Positions 1 through 9,900 of a stretch of 16,782 bases of DNA are shown in pieces (position 1 is the first letter of the stretch; every line of letters begins with the position of its first letter). The translations under genes were made by a program, and so were the position numbers. The notes beneath the pieces are model-generated. The model made no database searches. It was given only the letters and a program-made list of their open reading frames with translations, and was not told the origin of the DNA. The DNA is taken from contig DJNB01000103.1 of assembly GCA_002435545.1 (NCBI GenBank), forward strand, positions 9,899 to 26,680, given 5' to 3'. This stretch comes from Lachnoclostridium sp. UBA6475. GTDB lineage: Bacteria; Bacillota; Clostridia; Lachnospirales; Lachnospiraceae.

Positions 1-1506
1 ATGGACAAAGATCGTTATATCTTCTCTTATGTTAAACAGGGCGGAAGCCGTACAGCAGAAGAGGGGGAAAAAGTAACGGATGGTTCGGAAAAAGAACAGG
101 AGAAAGAGGAAGAACCTGAAATTACAGACGATACCAAGAAAAAGAAGAAAAAACATGAACTTAAACTTAACTTTAATTTAGGTAAGAAGAAAAATGCGGA
201 GGAAGGAGAGGAAGCACCTCAGGATGTGCTTGATCTTCTTGTTTATGCTGCTCCGATCGATCTGGTTCGCTCTTATTATGCACTGGCAGAAGGGTGCGAC
301 TTTAACGTAATGGCCATTGAAGTAGATGGTAATGGTATTTTCCAGATCATGAAACGTCAGGTTAATGAAGGTGTTGAGATGGCGGTTCAGATCAACCGCG
401 ATGCGACGTTGATCAATATCATGAGCAAAGACAAACTTCTTCTTCAAAGAACCATTCCTTATGGTGCTTCTACGATTGTAGAAGCTGTTATGAGTGAGCC
501 TGCATTCCAGGCTTCGGAATACGATAAGGCATTTAAGATCATTACGACACAGCGTGTACTCCTGTATAACTTAAATGCATCGAATCCGCAGAATGATCTG
601 TCAATGCAAAAACGTATTGAGTTGACACAAAGTGCCTCTTCCTTGATCGGTAATATTTATCGTGTCATTGAGTATTATAATTCAAGATATCGTGAAGAAC
701 CTGTAAGTGGTATTATTGTAACCGGTGACGGTGCAAAGATTGCCGGTATTCATGAACTGATGGCAAATGAACTTGGGATTCCTACACGTACACCAAGTGA
801 ACTGCAGGGTGTTCAGTTTAACCGTCAGATTGAAGTGAATGTCAACATTCTTCAGTATGTTGGCTGCTTTGGTGCGGTATACAGTCCGGTTAATTTTATT
901 CCGGAAGATATTAAAAATAAGACGGCAACCCGTGAATCTATCAAGGGCATTGCGGCGGTGTTTGCAGCATCCATTATTGTATCCATCGTGATGATTGCAG
1001 TTTCTTTGATCGTGGCGGGAACAGCCAAAAGTTCTTATGAGCAGTCGGCTCAGAAAGAACGTGCACTTCAGCCGGTGCAGGCACAGTATGATAATCTTCA
1101 GAAGGATATGGAACGTATTCTTACTTATATGAAGATGGAGGGTATTACAGATACCAACAATAATAAACTTCATGCTATTTTGGAACAGGTAAAAGAAACT
1201 TGTCCAAAAGACTTTACGATCAGTGCAGTCAATGTGACAAATAAAGGTGGCACGATCAGTTGTGTGTCCACAGATAAGAAGTTGTCTTCTGTATCCGCAT
1301 TGGTAATCCGTTTGAACCTGATCACAAACATTAAAAATGTTAAAATTTCAAGTTCGATTGTTAAGGATGAAGATGGTGTGACGAAGAAACAGCAGTATAA
1401 ATATACCATTTCCTTTGATTATCTGTCATTCCGTGAATCGCGTGATTCGAATGAAATTGATTTCTTTGGTGATGAATTGACATTAGGCGATGAGGAGGCG
1501 AAATAA
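1..1506 (+). CDS. pilM: PilM-PilN fusion, type IV pilus inner-membrane platform (5' partial)
   Basis: Visible 501 residues combine the later part of PilM (actin-like cytoplasmic protein) with a complete PilN. Residues about 74-293 match PilM: the DVLDLLVYAAP strand, a DATLINIM segment and the IIVTGDGAKIAG segment of the second actin lobe. Residues 297-301 (VNFIP) correspond to the INLLP motif at the PilN N-terminus, which in separate systems binds a PilM groove. A transmembrane helix follows (about 315-340), then a coiled coil (about 343-380) and a ferredoxin-like domain to about 475. The ATG at position 1 is probably internal: the PilM nucleotide-binding N-terminus (roughly 100 residues) is absent and no ribosome binding site is visible, so the real start lies upstream. 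Odd feature: a Lys/Glu-rich insertion at about residues 14-73, including a run of six lysines, inside the PilM domain. It heads the pilus operon part seen here; its TAA is 1 nt before the next ATG, implying translational coupling. Fold assignment is from motif reading. Confidence 0.85.
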   Translation: MDKDRYIFSYVKQGGSRTAEEGEKVTDGSEKEQEKEEEPEITDDTKKKKKKHELKLNFNLGKKKNAEEGEEAPQDVLDLLVYAAPIDLVRSYYALAEGCDFNVMAIEVDGNGIFQIMKRQVNEGVEMAVQINRDATLINIMSKDKLLLQRTIPYGASTIVEAVMSEPAFQASEYDKAFKIITTQRVLLYNLNASNPQNDLSMQKRIELTQSASSLIGNIYRVIEYYNSRYREEPVSGIIVTGDGAKIAGIHELMANELGIPTRTPSELQGVQFNRQIEVNVNILQYVGCFGAVYSPVNFIPEDIKNKTATRESIKGIAAVFAASIIVSIVMIAVSLIVAGTAKSSYEQSAQKERALQPVQAQYDNLQKDMERILTYMKMEGITDTNNNKLHAILEQVKETCPKDFTISAVNVTNKGGTISCVSTDKKLSSVSALVIRLNLITNIKNVKISSSIVKDEDGVTKKQQYKYTISFDYLSFRESRDSNEIDFFGDELTLGDEEAK

Positions 1507-1507
1507 C

Positions 1508-2227
1508 ATGGGCGGTAAACTTACTTTAAATCAAATGCGTGTAATTTTGTTGGCAGGTGCAGTACTGCTTTTGGTTTTGGCATACTTCCTCGGATTTCAG
1601 CCAAATATGGATTCAGCTTCTGAATATCAGGTAAAAACGGAAGCGTCTGAAAAGCATATTCGTGAATTAGAAGCTTTGAAGAGTGAAGTTAAGAACTTGG
1701 AGATTTTTACATCTTTGTATAATGATGATATTAAAGATTACATTAATTCCTTTCCTGTTAAACTGACACAGCAGAAGTCGGTATATCTTTTGTATCGTAT
1801 GATGATCAATACGGAAGTTAATGTGACCAGTATCACGCCGGGAACAGAGACTCCATTTTATTACAAAGGGAATGTTCTTACTTCCGACGGTGATAAGGCA
1901 CAGGCACAGGAAGATGCTAAAAAGCAGCCAATGTCTGAAATTACAGTTGTAGATATGGATCAGATGGTAGGAAATGTAGCTTCTTATACCATTGAACTTT
2001 CCGGTACGACGAAACAGATTTATGACTGTCTTGACTGGATTACGGAAAATGATGAAAAAATGTCCGTAGGTGATGTAAATATCCAGTTTGATAAGAGTAC
2101 AGGAAAATTGTCCGGTACCATTGTTGTGAATTTCTATGCTATGCTTGGAAATGGTGTTGCTTACAAAGAACCGGATACATCAGGATTTGCGTATGGTGTA
2201 AATAATGTATTTGGTGCAGTTAAGTAA
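1508..2227 (+). CDS. pilO: PilO-like type IV pilus assembly protein
   Basis: This 239-aa bitopic membrane protein has the PilO plan: short cytoplasmic N-terminus, one transmembrane helix (residues about 11-30), a coiled coil (about 38-70), then an extracytoplasmic alpha/beta domain of the ferredoxin-like type, including a segment (YTIELSGTTKQIYDCLDWI) typical of PilO/GspM-like folds. PilO normally pairs with PilN to form the inner-membrane alignment complex, and here it directly follows the PilM-PilN fusion. I chose the ATG at 1508 because GAGGAGG (1492-1498) sits 9 nt upstream; the longer reading from 1490 would place that site inside the gene. Sequence identity to characterised PilO is not recognisable by eye, so the name rests on architecture and position. 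No frameshift or other damage is seen. Confidence 0.78.
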   Translation: MGGKLTLNQMRVILLAGAVLLLVLAYFLGFQPNMDSASEYQVKTEASEKHIRELEALKSEVKNLEIFTSLYNDDIKDYINSFPVKLTQQKSVYLLYRMMINTEVNVTSITPGTETPFYYKGNVLTSDGDKAQAQEDAKKQPMSEITVVDMDQMVGNVASYTIELSGTTKQIYDCLDWITENDEKMSVGDVNIQFDKSTGKLSGTIVVNFYAMLGNGVAYKEPDTSGFAYGVNNVFGAVK

Positions 2228-2253
2228 GAAATAAAGAGAAAGGTGGTGTTATT

Positions 2254-3426
2254 ATGTGCTTACAGGAATTGCGACAGGATGATCGAGGTTTTTCATTGAT
2301 TGAAGTAATATTGGCAGTGGCAATATTGGCACTGGTAACACTGCCTATTATTAATTATTTCACATATTCAGGGTTACGCACGGCGGATGGAAAAGATAAA
2401 CAGTCTGCCACGGTTATAGCGGAGGATGTTTTGGATGAATTGAACTCTTACGATGATTTCACTCAGATTGAAAGCATTGCAAGTTCCGGTGCAGTCGGAG
2501 CGGATAAGTGGACGGTTGTTCCGGATCCATCCAATCCGGTTAAATTTACCTATACGGATCTGACTAAAAAAGTAACGATGAACAATGTTAATTATGAAGC
2601 AAAAGTTCATATTACCTATACGGATCATGTTACAGCAGACGGAAAATCGTATCATACCGGTTATGATTCCAATACTCTGACAAAGGATACAAATAGTGCG
2701 ATTGATTCGGAATTTAATGATTATGAGATTCCAAGTCCTAACCAGATTTATGGAAAAGAGAGTGTTGTTGCAAAAGAAAGTGATCAGTTGGATCAGGCAA
2801 TTAGTTATTTTTTGACAAATGAAGCGACCGAATCTAACACATTTTTCACCAAATATAATTTAATTAAAGAAAAATTAGATCGAAGAATTGCTATACACCT
2901 TGAGTATAAAGATGGAAATCAGGATGTATATCGTGTAAAAGTATCTTATCTTTATGAGTTGAACGGTGCCAATGTATCTCCCGGCATTAAAAACGGTGTA
3001 TGTGAGGTCCCAATAGAAACTTCAGAGGTAAAAAAAGGAACACTAGAAAATATATATGTATTCTATAATTTAAGGGATGGCTATGACAATGACAGATTAA
3101 AGGTTACGTTTGGTACAGGGATGACAGAAGATGATGTTAAAAATATTCGTTTTTATCTCTGTGGACTGACGACGACAGAATGTCCGCAACGTGTGAATAA
3201 TTATAAGTTCTTTTTATCAACGGATTCGGCTCCGGGCGCTTTAAAATGCAGCTATTTCTTTAATGGAAATACGGACACAGTATTAACAGCCAAAAAAGCA
3301 GACGGAACCGATGAAGAGTTTGTACCTAAGAAAAATAAGAAAAGAATTGGGGCAATTGAGGTTAGTGTGTATGAAGAAGGTGGCAGCGATCCGCTTGCCG
3401 TATTGAATACGACGATTAGTGAGTAA
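2254..3426 (+). CDS. Large type IV prepilin-like protein (390 aa, GspI/PulG-type N-terminus)
   Basis: Residues 1-12 form a charged leader ending in DDRG, followed by mature FSLIEVILAVAILAL, which is the class III prepilin peptidase site (cut after Gly12) with Phe1 and Glu5 of the mature protein, then a hydrophobic helix to about residue 33. The rest (about 350 residues) is an extracellular domain of alternating strands with no motif I can name. It is much larger than the 120-180 residues usual for major pilins, so a minor/tip pilin is more likely. The ATG has an AAGGTGG site at 2240-2246. It sits between pilO and the giant prepilin-like gene in the same operon. Function is inferred from the N-terminus and the neighbours; the ectodomain is unassigned. 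Confidence 0.85.
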   Translation: MCLQELRQDDRGFSLIEVILAVAILALVTLPIINYFTYSGLRTADGKDKQSATVIAEDVLDELNSYDDFTQIESIASSGAVGADKWTVVPDPSNPVKFTYTDLTKKVTMNNVNYEAKVHITYTDHVTADGKSYHTGYDSNTLTKDTNSAIDSEFNDYEIPSPNQIYGKESVVAKESDQLDQAISYFLTNEATESNTFFTKYNLIKEKLDRRIAIHLEYKDGNQDVYRVKVSYLYELNGANVSPGIKNGVCEVPIETSEVKKGTLENIYVFYNLRDGYDNDRLKVTFGTGMTEDDVKNIRFYLCGLTTTECPQRVNNYKFFLSTDSAPGALKCSYFFNGNTDTVLTAKKADGTDEEFVPKKNKKRIGAIEVSVYEEGGSDPLAVLNTTISE

Positions 3427-3445
3427 ATGATTGGAGGTTTTTCAT

Positions 3446-5803
3446 ATGATAAAAAAATGGATAAAAAAATTCAATGAAAAACTACATAAAGCAAATGAAG
3501 ATGATAGAGGTTCTGCATTTGTAATGGTCGTAATTGGAGTCATGGCGATGGCGATCATTGGTGCTACGGTTTTATCTCTTGCGACAAATTATTTTGTGTC
3601 AGTTGTTGTTGATCAGCAGGGCACAGACAATTACTATGAAACAGAAGCGATTATTGCAGAGATCCGAAGTGGTATAGAAGAAATTGCAGGAGTTAGTAAT
3701 GAAGTAGCATATCTGCAGACGCTGGATAATTATAATGACGAAAGCGGAGCACTTCAGGATTTTTATTCAAGATTGTATTTATCAGGTGTTGTTTATGGTA
3801 TTAAAAATCGAAATAACTTTACTAAGGATACATACAGTACCTATATTGACAATACGTACAAGAAAAATTCAAAAATTGATTTTACGCTGATTCCAACAGA
3901 ATATAATTCAGATACACTGGATACAACGGTTGATCCACAGGTGTCGACAGGTGCAAATAATTATTTTTCGGCGACCCTGCTGCAGTCAATGATTACAAGA
4001 AGAAATACCGTGGTTACAAGTGATATCATAAATTATTTCTTTTATCGTGATAAAGACAGCGGAAAACGCTGGCTTACATTGAAAGGCATCAGAGTTTCTT
4101 ATAAAGATGATAAGGGATATTCGACAGACATTCAGACAGATATTGTCATTCAAGTACCGGATTATCAGTTTGAAGGGGAAGATACATTTGATCAGCTTAA
4201 AAATTATATCACGATCAGTGACGATATGCTTACGATAGAAGGCCAGGCAAAAGTTGGTTTTCATGGTAACGTTTATGCCGGAGGTTCTCAGACCGATTAT
4301 AATTATGATGAAGGCATCGTTGCCGGAGCAGAATCCAATGCAACGTTTGACTCCGGTAAGATTATCACTCGCGGTGCTTTGAATCTTTTGACAGGAGCAA
4401 GTGTGACAGTAAATGGAGCAGATTTTTGGACGAAAAACATTTTGTTGAATCCATTTGGCAGTTCTCCATCTACCAATAGTTCTACTTTGAATTTGAATTG
4501 TAACTCTTATGTTTTAGATGATCTGAGTATAAATGATAACAATTCGAATGTTACGTTAGGCGGAACTTATTATGGATATAGTTATAATGTAGATAACTCG
4601 CAGGGAGCCGGTCAAAAGCAGCTGGCAGATTACAGTAGTGCGATTTTGGTCAATGGGAAAAATACATTATTGGATGCTGCATCCAATTTATCAAAATTGG
4701 TTTTGGCAGGGCGTGCGTTTGTTCAGAGAAATGATTCTACAGGTGCGAAGTCCGCAGCAAATATCGAAGATATTGCGATGGGTGAATCCGCATCCATTAA
4801 AAGCAACCAGGTTGCATACTTACTGCCACAGGAATATATTGTAAAAGGACATAATCCATTGATGACAGCAACCGAATTTGATTCGGACAATGTTGAGGCA
4901 AATTACAATAAGGCTGCTCTTTTGAGAGATTTAGGAACTTATCTGGATAAAACTAACCCGGTGACGTTAAATTACAGCAACACAGGCGGCTATGTATATT
5001 TGTATTTGAATTTTAAAGATTATCAGAGTGCAAATGATTATTTTGCAAATTATTATTCCAAGCAGAATCCGGATAATGTGGATATGCTGAACGAACGTGC
5101 ACAGACGTACATAACTTCGAATCTTGCGGCTGCACCTACCGATGGTATTCGGATCAATCCGACGCTGTATCTGCTTGCCGGTAATGTGATTAAAAGTTAT
5201 TACGAAGGAGCAGATGGCACCAATAAGATGGAAAGCAATTATTTTGCTAATGATGAAGCTTCTGCATCCCTTTTGGCAGATGGCTATAAAAAAATGGTAC
5301 AGTATATGAGTCTTCAGTTATCATTGGTTGGTGGTAAGTATACGAGTGCAGCCGGTACAGCACCCCGTATGGAGTTGTATTACGAGGGCGCAAGTTCAGA
5401 GCAAAAATCTCAAATTAATCTTGTCAAAGACCGAATTGTAGATTTTAGTGCTGTTCCATCAGGTGGGGCAAGACAGTCTATTGATGACGGAATTGCTTAT
5501 ATCACACAGGGCGGAATCTCCAGTCTGAAAGATCTTGGTATTTCGAAAGGATTTGTCGCAGCTGGCGGTGATGTAGTCATTGATTGTAATTTCCAGGGCT
5601 TGATCTTATCAGGTGGTAAAATTACAGTCCAGCTCGGAGGCACCTATCAGGAAGTTTCCGATGCAAGTATGATGGTTGAGATCCTTGACTGGATCAAGAA
5701 AGATGATACATGGAAAGAGTATTTTTATGCAACGAAGGAGAACAAACAGCATCAGAATACGGTAGCGGAATGTATCGGATATGAAAACTGGACAAAGAAT
5801 TAA
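3446..5803 (+). CDS. Giant PilX/GspK-like minor prepilin with beta-rich ectodomain (785 aa)
   Basis: The N-terminus has a 22-residue basic leader ending in DDRG, then mature SAFVMVVIGVMAMAIIGATVL, a prepilin-type helix in which the usual Glu5 is Met. Lack of Glu5 is characteristic of GspK, and PilX-type minor pilins share the general form. The ectodomain of about 730 residues is rich in Gly, Asn, Ser and Thr. Residues about 265-400 (GNVYAGG, ITRGALNLLTGASVTVNGA, LDDLSINDNNSNVTLGG) and about 704-732 (VAAGGDVVIDCNFQGLILSGG) look like rungs of a beta-helix or polymer-forming stack. I chose ATG 3446 because GGAGGT at 3433-3438 lies 7 nt upstream; a TTG at 3431 overlaps that site. Likely role: tip or surface-exposed subunit of the pilus, possibly adhesive. 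The role is inferred; only the N-terminus and the composition are seen. Confidence 0.82.
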   Translation: MIKKWIKKFNEKLHKANEDDRGSAFVMVVIGVMAMAIIGATVLSLATNYFVSVVVDQQGTDNYYETEAIIAEIRSGIEEIAGVSNEVAYLQTLDNYNDESGALQDFYSRLYLSGVVYGIKNRNNFTKDTYSTYIDNTYKKNSKIDFTLIPTEYNSDTLDTTVDPQVSTGANNYFSATLLQSMITRRNTVVTSDIINYFFYRDKDSGKRWLTLKGIRVSYKDDKGYSTDIQTDIVIQVPDYQFEGEDTFDQLKNYITISDDMLTIEGQAKVGFHGNVYAGGSQTDYNYDEGIVAGAESNATFDSGKIITRGALNLLTGASVTVNGADFWTKNILLNPFGSSPSTNSSTLNLNCNSYVLDDLSINDNNSNVTLGGTYYGYSYNVDNSQGAGQKQLADYSSAILVNGKNTLLDAASNLSKLVLAGRAFVQRNDSTGAKSAANIEDIAMGESASIKSNQVAYLLPQEYIVKGHNPLMTATEFDSDNVEANYNKAALLRDLGTYLDKTNPVTLNYSNTGGYVYLYLNFKDYQSANDYFANYYSKQNPDNVDMLNERAQTYITSNLAAAPTDGIRINPTLYLLAGNVIKSYYEGADGTNKMESNYFANDEASASLLADGYKKMVQYMSLQLSLVGGKYTSAAGTAPRMELYYEGASSEQKSQINLVKDRIVDFSAVPSGGARQSIDDGIAYITQGGISSLKDLGISKGFVAAGGDVVIDCNFQGLILSGGKITVQLGGTYQEVSDASMMVEILDWIKKDDTWKEYFYATKENKQHQNTVAECIGYENWTKN

Positions 5804-5831
5804 TGGATAAGATAAGAAAGAAGGTGATTTC

Positions 5832-6329
5832 GTGAAATCAAACAATAAAGGTTTTTCATTGATTGAGTTAATTATCTCTATTGCCATTTTGGCGCTTTTC
5901 AGTACGGCGGTTGTGGTTGGACTTGGGTATATGGATATGGCAAATTCCAAAAAATGTACATCCAAGATCAATTCGGGTTTGATGACTTTGAAATCACGGA
6001 ATATGGCAGATAGTAAGAGAACCTATATGCATATTTATCGTTACAATGATGGTAATTATTATCTTACTTTTACACAGGCGGATAATTATACGGAAGCCGC
6101 AAAATATACACCGGATGGTTCCGGAGATGAGATTGCAAATCAGAAGTTGAAAATCAGTTATAATGGAACAGAGATTGGGCTAAATGACTGTGTCCATATT
6201 GGTATTAATAAAAAAGATGGTTCTTTTGATGAAGAACCGCATCATGAAGCAATAAGTAAGATTGTTGTGGAAGGGTCTTCGGAACAGACAATCAATCTTG
6301 TGACGGCGACCGGAAAATTTTTTCAATAA
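5832..6329 (+). CDS. Type IV prepilin-like protein (165 aa)
   Basis: The leader is very short (seven residues ending NNKG), followed by mature FSLIELIISIAILALFSTA, giving a consensus prepilin peptidase site with Phe1 and Glu5. The length and single N-terminal helix fit a GspH-like minor pilin or a small pilin. The start codon is GTG at 5832, preceded by AAGAAGGTGA (5818-5827); no in-frame ATG lies near. Two cysteines in the ectodomain (in KKCTS and NDCVH) could form a disulfide. It is the third of four prepilin genes in the operon, 28 nt after the giant prepilin gene and 21 nt before the next. The ectodomain matches nothing I can name. Confidence 0.88.
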   Translation: MKSNNKGFSLIELIISIAILALFSTAVVVGLGYMDMANSKKCTSKINSGLMTLKSRNMADSKRTYMHIYRYNDGNYYLTFTQADNYTEAAKYTPDGSGDEIANQKLKISYNGTEIGLNDCVHIGINKKDGSFDEEPHHEAISKIVVEGSSEQTINLVTATGKFFQ

Positions 6330-6350
6330 AAAGAACTGAGGTGAATTTTT

Positions 6351-6959
6351 ATGAAATTGAATAATAAAGGTTTTTCCTTAGTGGAAATTTTGGTTGCAGT
6401 TGCAATTTCTACTATTGTTTTTGGAGCAATCACGGCTTTGATCATATTTGCTTCAAACAGCAGTCAGAAAACAAATGCGAGGGTTACTTTACAAAATGAA
6501 GCTAAGGACGCTGTGAATCATATGGAAGCTTATATTATTGAAGCACAGTCTGTTGTATGGGACAGCACCAATAATGCCTTGGTTTTAATTAAGGATTCTG
6601 AGGATGCAAAAAAGATTGCGACGGGAATTGAATCACTTTCCAATATAGGAGCAAAAATAAGTGCATTTAATACATCAAAGAAAACATTTGCCTACTGGTA
6701 TGATGCATCGGCAAAGAAGCTTTTCTTTGGGGAATGCCGTACGATGACATCCGATCAGGTTAATACGGTAGATTTGTCTGCGGGAGGGACGCTGCCTGCG
6801 GATAATATGTATCTTCTGGCAGACCATGTGGAAGATTTCACTTGTAAACTTGTAAAAAATCCAAAATCAGGTAAATATACGGTTGATTTTACGGTTGATT
6901 TTAAGGACAATGTATCTGAGTATTCGCTTGATAAATGTGTATACCTGAGAAATCAGTAG
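6351..6959 (+). CDS. Type IV prepilin-like protein, GspJ/PulJ-type (202 aa)
   Basis: Seven-residue leader ending NNKG, then mature FSLVEILVAVAISTIVFGAITALIIF: a prepilin peptidase site with Glu5. The hydrophobic helix is followed by a segment (QKTNARVTLQNEAKDAVNHMEAYIIEAQSV style) typical of GspJ/PilW-type minor pilins, in which an amphipathic helix leads into a beta ectodomain. A GAGGTG site (6338-6343) supports the ATG at 6351. The leader and first mature residues are nearly the same as in the 165-aa prepilin just upstream (both NNKGFSL), which suggests duplication or shared processing. Expected location is the pilus tip or an initiation complex in the membrane. The subclass call is tentative. 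Confidence 0.85.
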   Translation: MKLNNKGFSLVEILVAVAISTIVFGAITALIIFASNSSQKTNARVTLQNEAKDAVNHMEAYIIEAQSVVWDSTNNALVLIKDSEDAKKIATGIESLSNIGAKISAFNTSKKTFAYWYDASAKKLFFGECRTMTSDQVNTVDLSAGGTLPADNMYLLADHVEDFTCKLVKNPKSGKYTVDFTVDFKDNVSEYSLDKCVYLRNQ

Positions 6960-6975
6960 AAGGGAGCGATAATAA

Positions 6976-9900
6976 ATGAAAAGGGGTCAGACAAAGCAGA
7001 AAAATTGGAAAAAAAGAATTGGCTATTCAGCAATAACACTTATTTTAGCCTGTGTTTTTGTTGTTGGTTTTTTTGCCATTAAGACGGGAAGCATTTTTGG
7101 TATGTTTTCTTATGGTAAACCGTATGTTGAGACAAACAGCGATGGATCGGCAGATGCGGTTTCAATTCCGGATGATAAGTTAAAAGTGACAGGACAAGAA
7201 GATTATAAGCGTGTGTTGACATCTTCTTCGACAAAATATACAGGACTCAATGCGCTTCCTGAAATCCCGGAAGCGAAGTGTGCAGATGACAAAGGATCAG
7301 AACAGAATCCGCTGGTTATTTTGGAGATCGTCCCGGAATTGTCACAGCAGTCTTTGAGTTATTTTGCCACGTCAAAAGAAGAAGGACTTCCTTTTGATCC
7401 GTTGGAATTAAGCATGAAAGTTTCACAAGAGAAGAAACAGTCTTATATTTCAAGTGTTCAAGATGATACGATTAACAATAATCATTATAAAAGATCTACT
7501 TGGAAAGCACAGGGCTTGAAAAGTGCAAATTTAGGCTGGCTGACACAGGCAGGTGGTATTTTCTCAGGTAATAACTTTGACAATTTGTATCAGATTTATG
7601 ATTATGACCATACAGTTACAGATAGTTCACGTAAAACCAATGGAGAAGATTATGATTTTTCAAATGCGCCATTAGTAACAGTGAATTCGTATTATACTGT
7701 CGAGATGAAAAAGGGAATAACGTTTGTAGAGGGCTTAAGCAAAGAAAAGAATAGTAATGCGTATCCAACGATTGCTTCTTTGTATGACAACAATACAGCT
7801 TTTAAAGAAGCATTTGTAGATAAAGATGGTCAAGAGATTCCGCGTGAGGTTATTGAGGATGACCGGAACTGGGCTTGGAGTATCGAAGCAGATTCGAGCA
7901 ATAATAAAAATTTTACGGTTTCTGTGAGTGAGCCAACAGCAGAATTTGAATCAGATTATGCAGAGGTGAGATCCGGCGCGTTAGATATGAAAGTTTTTTT
8001 GGAACGATATAAGGATGTTCTTTTAAAAGCAGATGGTGGAAGCACTGTGACGGAGGATGAATTAAGCAGAACAGAAGCTTGGACATTAAGCGAGGCGCAG
8101 GGAAAGTATAAGGGATATTTTGTATATGTAGGAAAAGGTAACGGAAAATTCAACTTGGATGTGGATAATGCGGTCCAAGGATGGAGTAATGATAACTGGG
8201 CATGGACATATGTGGAAAATGCTTCAGAATTGCCTTCGAATGGGGTAGATATCTGGCCCGAAGGTAAGCAGCCGTATGAAGTAAAGGAGGCTGTTAATAA
8301 TGCTGCTGTTGGACAGTATTTTAAAGCTGAGCGTTTTAAAACTATTACCAGTAATGACAAATTTACTGAGCCGGAAAAAACAAAGACTTATACCCTTAAT
8401 TATAAGTATGAAGGTTATAAGCTTAAATTTGAGTATATAGGTTTAAGATGGAATGACGTATTGAAGCGCATGCTCGTCAATTTTACAGATGAAATCGATT
8501 CGGATGGAAAGGTAACAAAGACAGCAGATGAGCAGTATGCAGATTACCATATCAAGATTATTACGGCAACTCCGGCAATGATCAATGAGATGGATCAGAA
8601 TGATACTGAAGATACGCTGGACTATATTGAACGTGCGGATATCTTTTATGTTAGTTCCTACTATGGTGGAAAGAGTGGCACCAATGCGGATCAGGTGAAA
8701 AATCTGCGAGACTTTTTCTGGAAATATGTTGATCCGGACAAAGAGACAGCTCTTGAGGCGAATAAAAATGACGTAAGCCAGTTGGTTTCTTTTGAAGAGA
8801 ACGATCTTGAATGGAGCGACTGTATGAAGATCATCAAACGTCTGAGCGGTGATGCCGGTCTGGCAATGATGTTCTCGAAACAGATGGGATTCTATCTGGA
8901 TGATGGTACCGATAAAGTTTGTAACCTGATTTATGACTCTACGTACAAACATGATCAGAAGGCAAGTTTATGTAATTTGGCTAAATTGTATTTGATTTCC
9001 ACATTGTTTGATCTTTCAGCATCTACGTTGTCAGATAAAACAGAGAAACTGCTTTGGACATTTATGGATAATGTTTATGGCAATATTAAACAGGTAAAAT
9101 TGTCAGATTCTGCCAAGGGGCCGGACAATACTGCGCAGTATACCGGATATTTCAAAGAGGATGAGGAAGGTGTCAATGCTGCCTGCAGTTCTCACGATGC
9201 AGATTCAAAGTACACGTATTTGTGGAATCTGTATACGTTTATACCATATGTAACGACAGCGAGTGAAGATGCTTTGTATAGTTCCAATGGTACGGCAGAT
9301 ATGGATGTATTTGTAGAAAAATACGGATTCTTAAGTTCTTCCCTGAGGGGAACGTATCCGGAGAGTACGTATGGAGAAGTAAGTGGTAATATTTCGGATA
9401 AAGGCTATCGTTGTGGTCTGACTTCAAATAATAACTTTACGTATACAAGTATTACGGGTACACGAGATCCACTGGAAGATTATCAGAACGTAACGATTGT
9501 TATGCCGGGGGATATGGAGATTGTTACCTGGCAGATGGGGAAAAATAAGGAAGGCGTACCGGGAACATTCTTATATGGACAAAGGGGTAATTACAATGCA
9601 AAAGAAAATCTTGACAATAAGAACTTTACGATCATTGACAAAGGTGTAATGTCTCGAATTGCTGTAGTATTGTATAACATTTTGCAGAATGCGAAAGCTC
9701 CGGCTCCGGTAATGAAGTTTAATGTGGATTCAAATCAGGATTCGAAGAAATATTATCAGAAGATGAGTAATTCCAGTGTGTTGATCGACTTTAACCAGGC
9801 TGCTTCGTATAACGAAAGCCGAAGCAAGGAGAAAAATGTTCTGAAGTTGTTCTGTGCATTGAATAACTCAACGAATAAAGAAAATTCGATTATTACATCG

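Noticed and set aside
682..1173. Long minus-strand open frames across the pilM, thiG, thiH and metA genes
   Set aside because: They are mirror frames of strong coding regions, lack ribosome binding sites, and have unlikely compositions with no recognisable motif.
3431..3445. TTG start for the giant prepilin gene
   Set aside because: The TTG overlaps the GGAGGT ribosome binding site; ATG 3446 has ideal spacing.
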